Assembly: GCF_910592395.1 (NCBI RefSeq)
Contig: NC_088313.1
Coordinates: 1,118,501 to 1,182,500, forward strand
DNA length: 64,000 nt
Direction of reading: 5' to 3'
Source: Lineus longissimus
Taxonomy: Eukaryota; Nemertea; Pilidiophora; Heteronemertea; Lineidae
The first letter of the stretch is position 1; every line of letters starts with the position of its first letter. Made by a program: the position numbers and the translations under genes. Below the pieces are notes generated by a model. That model made no database searches. It was not told where the DNA came from and saw nothing but the letters and a program-made list of their open reading frames with translations. Shown piece after piece: positions 31,670-43,173 of the stretch.

Positions 31670-34600
31670 TCACGTCTCATCCATGGCACATTTATCAATT
31701 GTCCCGTCCCAAGCATCCTGTTTCTGCTTTGCCGCCAGACGTTTCTTTTCCCGCGCATCTTTTAGTTGTTTACGTTCCTGTTCCCGCTGTTCCCTGCTCA
31801 CGCGTGTGTTCAGACCCAGAGCTCCTGTCACTAGGCGGCGGGCACATGAGGCATTCGTCTCTGGACGTGGCTTATATGGGAGCATGAATTCTGAAATAAG
31901 ACAGGTTCTTGTTAGAAAACAGGAGAACCAATACAAGTGTCTATTTGTAAACATTATGTCTGTATTGTTTGGGGCTCAGTTTCTTGTTGATCTTCTTGGT
32001 CATCTTAGAGAAAGAAACTGGACACTTTCCAAACGAAGTGCCTGAGGAGAATCCGAGGCATCTACTGGCCAAGGACAATCAGTAACGAAGACCTACTGAG
32101 AGACGCTAACCTGAAGCCCATATCAGAATTGGTGAAGGAACGAAGATGGCAATGGTTGGGCCATGTGCTCCGAATGCCTGCAAACGCATTGCCAAGGAGA
32201 GCACTCACATGGACACCACAAGGGAGACGGAATAGAGGCAGACCAAGAGAGACCTGGCGGCGTTCCATGGCAAAGGAACTTCAAGAGAAGGGCCTAACGT
32301 GGGAGGCAGCCAGACAGCGAGCAGCCAACAGACTTGAGTGGAGGACCCTGGGGAACGCCCCATGTGCCACCTAGGGCACGAAGGGTCCTAAGTAAGTAAG
32401 TAAGTTTGGGGCTCTCATAGGTGAACTACTGTTCAGTTTTTAAATTTGGGTTTTTATTGATCTATGAAGGTGTTCACGTGAACCAGAAGGTTTCTTATTT
32501 ACCTGAACATCTCTTAGCTTTGAGCTTGGTCTGGCGAGTGGCCTCGCTGATTGGACGGACTTTGAGTAACGGGTGTTTCAGGGTGAGTGCATCCTTCGCT
32601 GCAAAACAAACACGACTTTGAAAACAACTCATCACCGCAAACTTTTGGTCGGGTACATTGATGGCCAAGAACCTCTGGTGGGCACACCAGAGAGCTTTTC
32701 AACACGTGCAGATAGCGTCGACAAAATGAAAAGTTTTCAGTTTTTCTAAGAATATAGACGTCTCTCATCTTACCGGCAATGGTACTTGAGAAGACACCAA
32801 CTGCATGCGTATCATCCACCCACTTAATGTCAAACCCTCGCGACCTGAAAAAGAAAAAGAAATCAATGACTGGTTTCTGGGCCAATACATACATTAATGA
32901 GAAGAATCAAGCCAACCCTTTGAAGTACAGTGGAACCTCCCTTAGCGGACACCTCTCTATTAAGGACAACCTCTCTATTAAGGACACTAGTTTTAGTCCC
33001 AAATTGGTTGTTTCCATTCAATTTGACCTCTCTTATCAGGACACCTCTCTATTAAGGACATCACTTGTCAGTCCTGAGGGTGTCCGTAATAGAGAGGTTC
33101 TACTGTATTTCACCCCAGTTATTACTGACGCACACACCGATCATGGCTTGAATGATCAACTTGGTAAGAAAGTCATCCATAGAAGATGCTGCTCCTCGGC
33201 ACTGAAACATTGACACGAGAGCTCAGTCACACGACGTGACGATCAACTTACGTGAAATCTCTGAAAATCGCTATCAGATCTCTTGTGAGGAGTTCAGACG
33301 GGAAGTCGTAAATCTCAACAAGATGAGTGTACGCTGGAAATAACAATAATAATAATAATGTGACGCATTTATATAGCGCTCCTCAGTAGCGTAACTGTTA
33401 AAGCGCTGTGGGATATCAAATTATTACCCCGGTCTCCACAGAAATCAATCAGGGGTTTCAAGGAGCAACCAGAAGGCGCTCACTTGAACTTGACCAGTCG
33501 GGGAACCAAGGAGTGACTCGGCCGGGAGTCGAACCCACGACCTCCTGAGGCCGACTCTCTTCCACTGCGCTACCGCTGCCCCAAGTGCAAGAATAACCTA
33601 TCTTCAGGATGAATAAAGACACTTAGAGGATAGAAAGTCATCTTGCAAATCACCAAACAATTTAAAAAAACATTGGTACCGTTGAAATGTCGTCGTTCAT
33701 GACAACAGCTTTTTCTTCATAAAGTTCCATTTGAAGTTTGCACTTCTCTACCCACCTTCATAATCTCCATCCAGATCTTTTGGTGAAAATTCACTGTAGT
33801 CATGGCCCGGTTTCTCGACTTTCACTTCGCCAACCGCCCGCGCCAGCTGGAAACAAAACGCTGGCCAATTTTAGAACTTTGCAGAACTTTGCATCCGTCA
33901 GATCGAGACGGAGATTTGAAAACACACATTAATTGATTCAGCAAAAGCAGACGAGAACTGACCCAGATGAAGGACCAGCTGCAGAATGTGGATTATTCAA
34001 AGGACAATCAAAGATCAAATAGTTAAAAAATAGTTACCTCATCCATCAAGTGACTGTCGAGACATTCGCCGCTGTCATCAAACAACGCATCCCAAGAATC
34101 CTCGTCATCTGCATTGACGGAGCCAGCATCCTCATCACGAGTTCTACCAACATCAGCAGACTTTCCCCGACTGTTTCGTGTTGCCTTAGAATGCGGATCA
34201 CACTCAGGCTCAACAGGCATTACATCGTCTCCCTTGACTTTGAGGCGATTTGCCGACATGCCAGAATCACTGAGTTCTCCAATAGAGCCAGCACCTTCGG
34301 GTGTTTTGACATTATCAGAATCCTGTGTATTAGGAATCTCTTCTGAATAAGGTGCAGTTTCTGCTCCATCTATCTCAGATACGGACAAGGACACGGGCAA
34401 ATCCTCACATTCGGGCAAGTCAGATACGGGCAAGTCTGCAGATACGGGCAAATCCTTAGCTTTATCAACTTCCAAAGAAGAATGATCCATAACAGAACTC
34501 GTCACTGTATCTATATTTGTGTCAGGCATCGAGACCACATCAGTTACAGTCTGACTGCAACATTGTGTAGCTCCAGCCTTCTCGTCAGTCGTTAAGACTA

Positions 34601-37600
34601 AATCACTCTGACTTGAACACAAGGTAACTTCATTCTTAATACTATCACAAGCAACAATCTCCGATTTCATCTCAGTAATCAGTTCGTCAGATATTTTGTA
34701 TTTTTCCTTGAATTCATCGCCAGGAAGATTTTGATTATCATCAGGGACATATTTAATCCCCTTTTGCTCAGATTCAAATTCATCACAGTCAGAATCCAAT
34801 CTCTTGACCACAGATTCAAGGCCACTGGACCTAGCTTCTGCAGCTTTACTTGACAATACAGACACATTGACAATATCTTCCGAAACCGATTGATCAGAGC
34901 TTTGAACTGATTTTTGGACACCTTCAGGGCAGTTTATACCGACAATTTCAGTTTCAGAGCCATCCTTCCTAGGAATTTCAAAGCTCGTTTCAGGACTATT
35001 TGGCCCAACCCCTTCAACCAGAGAATTTGTAGTAGAGAAACCTTCCGCACATTTCTCTGCTTTATTCCGTGAACTTTGTGGCAAGATCTCGGACTCCATT
35101 TCATGCAAGTCGGCGAGAGCTTCGGGAGATCGTTTAAATTTAACGCCGAATGACTCGGCTGCCATCTCCCATGATGCTTCTTCATCTGAACTTTCGTTTA
35201 GTTGAGTTTCATCTTTTAATTCTCTGACAGTTCTGTTCTGGATATCGGTACAAGAATCACTGGCGGGACCTGTACTAGTTGGAGAAGCAGCGTACCTCTC
35301 ATTTTCTCTAGGACCATTATCAGCAAACATGTCACTTTCTATAAACCCGGTACCAGCACACCTGTCACTTTCTATAGGATCGGCATCATACGCACCTGAG
35401 AAATCATCAAACTGTTCACTCTGCAAAACAGATTCATCGTTTCGACTATTTCTAAATTGAGCATCAGTGTTTTCAGGTCTTTGGTCAGAGCGACTGCTTT
35501 TTTTTCGTTTGTTCTGAAAAGAGCTTTTGACATTTTCCTTCAACATGAATTCTTCTTGATTGAGCACACTAGACTTATCCCACGAATCAAAGCATTCAGT
35601 TTGTTTACAAGAGACGTTGTCTGTTTGTACATCCATCGCCAGAGCATCATTATCATAATGATCACTAGGAGGAGCTGGAGGAGCAATCGCACCAATATCA
35701 TCGTCATCTGGATTGCCACCACCTTGACTCAACAAAAGCTGCTTGCACATATTTTCATTGTTTTCGTTATCGGCTGCCGACATGTGATACTGCATCCGGC
35801 GCGCTCTCGGGACGTAAGGTTCTGCGCCGGCCCGAACACGGCGCCCCCTAGATGTTGATGCAGAACCAGGTCGAGAGCTATTCTCGTCTTGATTCGATGG
35901 ACTTTCATCACTTCCTCTCCTGGCAGGTTCATCCTCAGTATCCCTCGTCTGTGAAGATCCAGACGCACCCAACTGACGTCTTCCCCTCGGAACGTAGACT
36001 TGCATTTCAGGGCGACGTTGCCGCGATCTGAAGACAAAGGAATATAGAAGGACATGAGTCGAAGTGGATTCTACCAATGATTTCTTAGTGAGACACTGAG
36101 CTGCAAGGGGGATAAAGAACAAACAATGAACGAATGGAAGCATGGTTGGTTGGTTCATGTCCAACTGGCCTGAACATATGACATTTTAGTTATCTAAGCT
36201 GTTGATTACCTTCGGTGACAGCAAGAAACATTTTGATTTAGGCAAAGATCAACAGGGATCAAATTGCTGATGATGATGATAATATTTGAATGATACAAAC
36301 TTTTTCTTCTCAGAGGTGATCCCACTGTTGTAACTATTGTCACTTGTTCTTGATCGCGATGAGATGGCACTGCCCGATGATGGTCCGTTCCGAGCTGACC
36401 TCCCACTCGGCGATACTCTGTCATCTCTCGTCTCATTCAAGTCACCAGGCCTCAGCGGCTGGAACGGTGAACTCCGGCCTTCTCTCCAGTCATGGCAGTC
36501 TCCAGACCTTGGCTGCCAGTGTGATGACCTTGGAGGTTGGTAACTGTCTCGTTCTAGAAGAGAAAATATCAAATGAACCACTGTGTAATGCATGCCTACA
36601 CAAAGTCTTAGTTTGTCTGAGAATGAAACCAATGAGAATATGAGTATGGAATCGTTCATGGGATATAGGGGATATACCTCAGCCACGTTTAAAGGGAGTA
36701 TATGACTCTGAGGTTAAGGATGCTCAAGCACTGACCTCCATCACAATCTCTGTCCTCGAAAGCATCATATCTCCTTGCGCGTCCCCTTCCTCTTGCCGCC
36801 TTAATTTTATTTGGACCATACGACTGGGCCATTTCCTCGTCACTAAACCTGGAAAGCACAAAATAAGGTTTCTACATGTATCACATACAGCTTTAAAAAC
36901 AGTCTTGGGACTGGCAGGTAAACAGTCTTGAGACTGGCAGGTACCGTCCTTAGTTGAGAGATGTCCAGATTACAGTCTATGTCAATTGAAATGACCAATA
37001 TGGGACCCAATTAGTGTCCTTAATAGAGAGGTGTCAGCTATGGGAAGTTCCACTGTACATGTATTAAACTTAAAGGCTTCTGCAACAAAAGCTTTTCCTT
37101 CTCACCTTAGTATACTCTTCAAGCAAACAGTTGTGCGTCTGCTGTCTCCCTCACCAATAGAGAAACTCTTCAAGCTCGGGAAGTCTTCGATGACCTTGTG
37201 GATGAGCAGACGGTGGAAGCTGTCTATCGGCGGAAAGATCAGGACTCTGAAAGGAAATAGATAGTTATAATCACTGTCATCAAATAGAGTCTGTGGAATC
37301 TTTTACTAGCCCTGGCATAGACACTCTGGTATATGGGGCCTCAGCTCATCCCAACAGACCCTCATGTTGAGCCTCAAACTTGTTATGTTGTGAAGAGCCA
37401 GGAACTTTTGTTCCTTGAATGCCACTCATCCAAAAATACAAACCTGGTTTCTACTGCCTAGTCGTCAGTCGTTTTAACCACTCGGCCACGAGACTCCTCA
37501 TCCAACTCATTCTACAACTTATTTTCAGTTTGACACGATCAGGCTCATAATTTATCGGGTGGCCATATTGTCTCCTTATTCTTTTTTAACACGGAATCGT

Positions 37601-37713
37601 GGCCTACCTTTTGGTGAGACTGTTTGACAGGAAGTGCTCTATGTCAAGGGTCACATTAGTCACAAAGTCGATATCCTCAAGGCTGAGGTATCGATCGTCC
37701 ACGTAGAAAGCCA
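31670..37713 (-). CDS. R3HCC1: R3HCC1/R3HCC1L-like protein (R3H plus RRM-like domain)
   Basis: Ten exons on the minus strand: 37608-37713, 37106-37246, 36736-36848, 36301-36553, 34038-36027, 33756-33846, 33252-33333, 32774-32844, 32503-32598, 31670-31890. Phases agree throughout. The first exon opens with TG after an acceptor-like CACAG, so the A of ATG would come from an upstream exon, giving about 1054 aa. Residues about 10-85 form an R3H domain: VLIFPPIDSFHRLLIHK and SIGEGDSRRTTVC. The 663-codon exon begins RQRRPEMQVYVPRGRR, like human R3HCC1L, then is long, acidic and low in complexity. The C-terminal part has an RRM-like segment (LVEIYDFPSELLTRDL; GFDIKWVDDTHAVGVFSS; LKVRPISEATRQ) and a charged helix REQREQERKQLKDAREKKR. 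R3H binds single-stranded nucleic acid; the cellular role is poorly known. Introns hold a LINE, a MITE and SINEs. Confidence 0.87.
31978..32403 (+). mobile_element. 5'-truncated LINE 3' end with 11-bp target duplication
   Basis: One open frame, 32012-32374, encodes a typical LINE ORF2 tail: KCLRRIRGIYWPRTISNEDL, WQWLGHVLRMP, GRRNRGRPRETWRRSMAKEL, then a stop. It ends in a TAAG microsatellite tail. GTTTGGGGCTC occurs at 31967-31977 and again at 32404-32414, a target-site duplication that fixes both ends. Orientation is opposite to the host R3HCC1-like gene, in its last intron. Family is probably Jockey/CR1-like non-LTR. Confidence 0.85.
32938..33105. mobile_element. Full-length MITE, CAGTGGAACC family
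   Basis: Flanked by TA (32936-32937, 33106-33107). Begins CAGTGGAACCTCCCTTAGCG and ends GAGAGGTTCTACTG. Best preserved copy in the window; 168 bp; no ORF. Sits in an R3HCC1-like intron. Confidence 0.82.
33345..33585 (-). mobile_element. tRNA-derived SINE with (ATT)n tail abutting a splice acceptor
   Basis: On the minus strand the head, near 33583, reads GGGGCAGCGGTAGCGCAGTG (A-box) and GTGGGTTCGACTCCC (B-box). The body includes a GCGCTATATAAATGCG-type segment and the tail is ATTATTATTATTATTG. The tail ends about 6 nt before the TTTCCAG acceptor of exon 33252-33333. A short AATAAC at both flanks may be a target duplication. Confidence 0.75.
36915..37056. mobile_element. Partial MITE, CAGTGGAACC family
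   Basis: Right end GTCCTTAATAGAGAGGTGTC ... GGAAGTTCCACTG(TA) is clear; the left end is decayed. In the R3HCC1-like intron between the exons at 36848 and 37106, about 50 bp from the latter. Confidence 0.6.
37437..37495 (-). mobile_element. tRNA-like SINE fragment
   Basis: Minus strand reads CTCGTGGCCGAGTGGTTAAA, a strong Ser/Leu-type A-box; the B-box further on is degenerate. Lies between the first two R3HCC1-like coding exons. Confidence 0.5.
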
Positions 37714-38379
37714 CTGTGCTCAAGATTCACCATCAAAACACAAGGCCTTCAGCGCTTTCAAGCCAACGTCGGTGGCAGTCATTAGGAAGTCTGAAAAAGG
37801 AAGGAGACATTCACGAAATGAGAGCAAAAAAGTGGCAGTGCATTCTTCATGAGCATATGAGGCTTGATAGAGTCATGGAGGTATTAATACCTCCATGATA
37901 AGAGTGCTGGGCTGAGACCAAGTGGTCAGTGGACAGTTGCGACTTATGGCTGCTTGGCACGCACACTCCATTGCTGATTAAGAAACAGGGCCACATACGA
38001 TATAGCTACCGTCATTGGACATTTGTTACGTCATTTTCTTTCATCATCCAGCGGCCCTATCATGCCCAAGCCTTTTTCTCGATGGGAATTTTTCTCCTGA
38101 CTCTCACTCTCAGCATCAAGACTGTAGGCCTATAGGCTAGCATGATGATGATAGGCCTATAATTATAACATTTTGGGACTTGACCTTTTTTAGGTTCACA
38201 CTCTCATCCGTTTGATCTAATCCAGGCCAACAGTGTGTGACTGACTTTTTCTCATTGAATGTAACTTACAATATAAGCAGACGAAAATTGGAGCAAAAAT
38301 ATCGTAAATTCGGGGAGCAGCGAGGTAGAAATGATGCCCTTTCGAAGAAGATTCTGGTCAGCTGGCTGGCTGCGGTATC

Positions 38380-38430
38380 CGGTCGTTTCGCTCCCTGGCT
38401 TTTTCGCCCCCACTCGTTTCGCTCCCTGGG
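38380..38430 (-). repeat. Short copy of the GGGAGCGAAA dispersed repeat
   Basis: Plus strand reads GGTCGTTTCGCTCCCTGGCT and CGTTTCGCTCCCTGGG, the complement of the motif ending the elements at 6040-6600 and 42155-43115. Confidence 0.6.
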
Positions 38431-38460
38431 AGTCTGCTGTTTAGATCAAACCGCAGGGCC

Positions 38461-41090
38461 AAGTTCCCACACTCCACTCAAAGAGAAGGTCTTACGCAAT
38501 AACGTTAGTAAGAGCTACCCTTTAAGATGGCACAATCTATCTGAAGTGGAGATCCCACTGCTTTAACTTCAGTGCGACCTACACTCCAAGTTCCCAAACT
38601 CCACTCAAAGAGAAGGTCTCACGCAATAATGTTAGTAAGAGCTACCCTTTAAGATGGCACAATCTATCTGAAGTGAAGACCCCACTGCTTTAACTTCAGT
38701 GCGACCTACACTCCAAGTTCCCAAACTCCACTCAAAGAGAAGGTCTCACGCAATAACGTTAGTAAGAGCTACCCTTTAAGATGGCACAATCTATCTGAAG
38801 TGAAGACCCCACTGCTTTAACTTCAGTGCGACCTGCACTCCAAGTTCCCAAACTCCACTCAAAGAGAAGGTCTCACGCAATAACGTTAGTAAGAGCTACC
38901 CTTTAAGATGGCACAATCTATCTGAAGTGAAGACCCCACTGCTTTAACTTCAGTGCGACCTACACTCCAAGTTCCCACACTCCACTCGAAGAGAAGGTCT
39001 CACGCAATAACGTTAGTAAGAGCTAGCCTTTAAGATGGCACAATCTATCTGAAGTGAAGACCCCACTGCTTTAACTTCAGTGCGACCTACACTCCAAGTT
39101 CCCAAACTCCACTCAAAGAGAAGGTCTCACGCAATAACGTTAGTAAGAGCTACCCTTTAAGATGGCACAATCTACCTGAAGTGAAGACCCCACTGCTTTA
39201 ACTTCAGTGCGACCTGCACTCCAAGTTCCCAAACTCCACTCAAAGAGAAGGTCTCACGCAATAACGTTAGTAAGAGCTACCCTTTAAGATGGCAAAATCT
39301 ACCTGAAGTGAAGACTCCACTGCTTTAACTTCAGTACGACCTACACTCCAAGTTCCCAAACTCCACTCAAAGAGAAGGTCTCACGCAATAACGTTAGTAA
39401 GAGCTACCCTTTAAGATGGCACAATCTACCTGAAGTGAAGGCTCCACTGCTTTAACTTCAGTACGACCTCACTCGAAGTTCCCAAACTCCACTCAAAGAG
39501 AAGGTCTCACGCAATAATGTTAGTAAGAGCTACCTTTTAAGATGGCACAATCTACCTGAAGTGAAGATCCCACTGCGTTAACTTCAGTGCGACCTACACT
39601 CCAAGTTCTCAAACTCCACTCAAAGAGAAGGTCTCACGCAATAACGTTAGTAAGAGCTACCCTTTAAGATGGCACAATCTACCTGAAGTGAAGACCCCAC
39701 TGCTTTAACTTCAGTGCGACCTGCACTCCAAGTTCCCAAACTCCACTGAAAGAGAAGGTCTCACGCAATAACGTTAGTAAGAGCTACCCTTTAAGATGGC
39801 AAAATCTACCTGAAGTGAAGACTCCACTGCTTTAACTTCAGTGCGACCTACACTCCAAGTTCCCAAACTCCACTCGAAGAGAAGGTCTCACGCAATAATG
39901 TTAGTAAGAGCTACCCTTTAAGATGGCACAATCTACCTGAAGTGAAGGCTCCACTGCTTTAACTTCAGTGCGACCTACACTCCAAGTTCCCAAACTCCAC
40001 TCAAAGAGAAGGTCTCACGCAATAACGTTAGTAAGAGCTACCCTTTAAGATGGCAAAATCTACCTGAAGTGAAGGCTCCACTGCTTTAACTTCAGTACGA
40101 CCTCACTCGAAGTTCCCAAACTCCACTCAAAGAGAAGGTCTCACGCAATAATGTTAGTAAGAGCTACCTTTTAAGATGGCACAATCTACCTGAAGTGAAG
40201 ATCCCACTGCGTTAACTTCAGTGCGACCTACACTCCAAGTTCTCAAACTCCACTCAAAGAGAAGGTCTCACGCAATAACGTTAGTAAGAGCTACCCTTTA
40301 AGATGGCACAATCTACCTGAAGTGAAGACCCCACTGCTTTAACTTCAGTGCGACCTGCACTCCAAGTTCCCAAACTCCACTCAAAGAGAAGGTCTCACGC
40401 AATAACGTTAGTAAGAGCTACCCTTTAAGATGGCACAATCTACCTGAAGTGAAGACCCCACTGCTTTAACTTCAGTGCGACCTGCACTCCAAGTTCCCAA
40501 ACTCCACTGAAAGAGAAGGTCTCACGCAATAATGTTAGTAAGAGCTACCCTTTAAGATGGCACAATCTACCTGAAGTGAAGACCCCACTGCTTTAACTTC
40601 AGTGCGACCTACACTCCAAGTTCCCAAACTCCACTCAAAGAGAAGGTCTCACGCAATAACGTTAGTAAGAGCTACCCTTTAAGATGACACAATCTACCTG
40701 AAGTGAAGACCCCACTGCTTTAACTTCAGTGCGACCTACACTCCAAGTTCCCACACTCCACTCAAAGAGAAGGTCTCACGCAATAATGTTAGTAAGAGCT
40801 AACCTATAAGATGGCAAAATCTACCTGAAGTGAAGACTCCACTGCTTTAACTTCAGTACGACCTACACTCCAAGTTCCCAAACTCCACTCAAAGGGAAGG
40901 TCTCACGCAATAATGTTAGTAAGAGCTACCCTTTAAGATGGCACAATCTATCTGAAGTGAAGATCCCACTGCTTTAACTTCAGTGCGACCTACACTCCAA
41001 GTTCCCACACTCCACTCAAAGAGAAGGTCTCACGCAATAATGTTAGTAAGAGCTAACCTATAAGATGGCACAATCTATCTGAAGTGGAGA
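38461..41090. repeat. 127-bp tandem array, about 20.7 units
   Basis: The unit starts AAGTTCCCAAACTCCACTCA and includes AGAGAAGGTCTCACGCAATA, ACGTTAGTAAGAGCTACCC and GCTTTAACTTCAGTGCGACC. Shared variants (CTATCTG/CTACCTG, ACGTT/ATGTT, GACCCC/GGCTCC) recur in blocks, suggesting multi-unit duplications. It lies between the R3HCC1-like first coding exon and the TIR-SLOG gene. Satellite-like in length. Confidence 0.95.
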
Positions 41091-42154
41091 TCTCATTACA
41101 ATCTGAAGTGAAACCTAAAATATTAAACGAACTATACATGTACATGTAAATGGGTGATGCCACGTCTGCACAAAGGTTCTGGTCTTGGCATTGCGAGGGC
41201 AATGTGGGCCGGCCAAAGGATAATCCGGGGGGTAGGGAATCATTCCGAACTTCAGTTCAACACTCAGCAAAACTGATGAACAAGGGAAGAGCACACGACT
41301 GACTCTGGTATTGAGGGGCAATGTGGCTATTCTTACGACTGGTCAAAACGATTAGGGAGATAAGACTAGCGTAAGGAAAGGGTTTGGGTTAGGGTTAGTG
41401 CCAGGAATGAGGGTTAGGGTCAGGGTAAGCCTTAGGGTTAGGATTAAGGCTCTGAGGTGAAAATGATCGTCGTAAGAATAGCCAGTAGTTTGAATGTAAA
41501 ATACATTAAGGATCGTCGTGAGAATAGGCGCGGTCATTGAGGTGCTTCACGATTTTGGCGAACAAAATGAGGGGACGACTTCGTGCCATTGGCAATCGGG
41601 ACAAAGGCAAATAGTTCTGCGATCTGTTCTGGTCTGGAACGATCATAAGAATAATCATCTTGATCGTACTTATACATCTATTCATGCTCAAATGTAAGTC
41701 ATCTCGTCACGTGCCGGTCAGCGGAAAAGTCCCAAAGCATTAGCCCCTTTTGGCGCTCCCTTGAAGACCGTGGCGCGTGCCATAATTTAGAAAACAATTG
41801 AAGACAAAGCTTTATTCTTATACCACGAGGTGTAAAATATGTTGAGGAGTTTTGTTTGACCTTTTGACATTGGAATATTATGACTTGTTTAAAGGCTTAC
41901 ACTTCTTCTCCTTCAATCTACCTATACTACACGCTAAACTGCCTTTCGAATGGTTTTTCCTCGACATTGATGTCTGCCGGCCAGAATTTCTGTGGTAAAT
42001 CATCATGGTGCAGGGGACACTGTTGCGGGATTTACCCTGGTGCTTACACAATATTTCGTCTTGGGCAATCTCTGCCACAATCACCAACCAACTTCGCTTT
42101 AGATGTGTCTTTCATCGAAAGGCGACCGGGATATTGAAAATAACTGGTGCGAGG
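41091..42154. other. Intergenic; possible R3HCC1-like promoter; telomere-like patch
   Basis: No coding exon seen. 41383-41450 has TTAGGG-like repeats. A CACGTG E-box lies at about 41711, and GGCGCTCCCTTG follows near 41753; either may belong to a minus-strand promoter, but this is not proven. Confidence 0.3.
41383..41450. repeat. Interstitial telomere-like TTAGGG patch
   Basis: GGGTTAGGGTTAG, GAGGGTTAGGGTCAGGG and CCTTAGGGTTAGG occur within about 65 bp. Degenerate, not a functional telomere. Confidence 0.6.
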
Positions 42155-43115
42155 ATGGTGATATCCAAACCCCAGATGAATAGTCAATGTCGGGATAGTC
42201 AAGTGACTAGCCCACAATATCCCTCTAGATGACAAATACACTGGGATAAAAGTTAACTTGCTTGATATTTTATTTGACTAGATACACATGTATAGAGTGA
42301 CTTGTGCAAATCCAAAATTCAAAATGCCAGCCAATCAATAAAATAGACAAGTGAATTGCCTGAGGTCTTGATCACAAAACAGACAAATGACTTGCCCAAT
42401 ATTCCAAGATGACGCATGTGACCAATTAATAGATAGCCAAATTACTTGCCCGATGTCACACTGTAGGCTTATAGGCCTTATACTAGACGACTTGTAAAAA
42501 CCAAGACAAGGCTGAATCAAGGACTTATATTCGAGTCGAGTTGGACCCACCAATAAGATGGACAAGTCACTTTAATAGTGCCTGAAGTCACACACTAGAT
42601 GACCAATCAATGAATTGTACAGTTAGTGACCTACCCGAGATCACAAGTTCTAAAGCCCATTAGATATGTGTCAAGATTGAATGCCCCTGCTGGACCACAA
42701 GATAGACAAGAGGCTTTAGGGCCTACCCGGCCCTGATCTCACTCGTAATGACTACAAGAAAATACTTTCTCAAGATCATACTCTTGATGACTGACGAATG
42801 ATAAAGAAAGACAAGTGACCTGCCAAAGATCACACAGAAGATGGCCAAACGAATTTGACAATAGAAAAGCACATCTCGGCTTTCTTTCCCGGGGTACTTT
42901 CTCAATCCAACAAAAAGTCCCAGGCAAGTCCATTTCGTCAACCTATTCATACTGTCTCAAAGGGTGTTGGGGTGAACGGCGTCCGGAGTGTCTGGCACCG
43001 CAGCAGCATTCATTCCAAGTTATTTTTTCAGAGTCATTTCAGAGTCTTTCAATAAAGTTATATCAAGAACGAAACGACTGGGGCGAAAGGGTCAGGGAGC
43101 GAAACGACCGCTATG
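42155..43115 (+). mobile_element. Dispersed element, copy upstream of the TIR-SLOG gene
   Basis: Longer copy (about 960 bp) of the element at 6040-6600; same order of shared words and the same end (AGTCCCAGG ... GTCAGGGAGCGAAACGACCG). Its end lies about 60 bp before the proposed TIR-SLOG start codon. Confidence 0.7.
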
Positions 43116-43141
43116 AAGTACACCAAGTACACCTGTTTTGA

Positions 43142-43149
43142 TGACGTCA
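43142..43149. promoter_or_regulatory. CRE palindrome before the TIR-SLOG gene
   Basis: TGACGTCA, 24 bp before the proposed ATG at 43174. Full CREB/ATF consensus; role inferred from position. Confidence 0.4.
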
Positions 43150-43173
43150 TGTGTTTTGGAGTATGAATTCATC

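Noticed and set aside
41383..41450. Telomere or chromosome end
   Set aside because: TTAGGG copies are few and degenerate, and genes continue on both sides.
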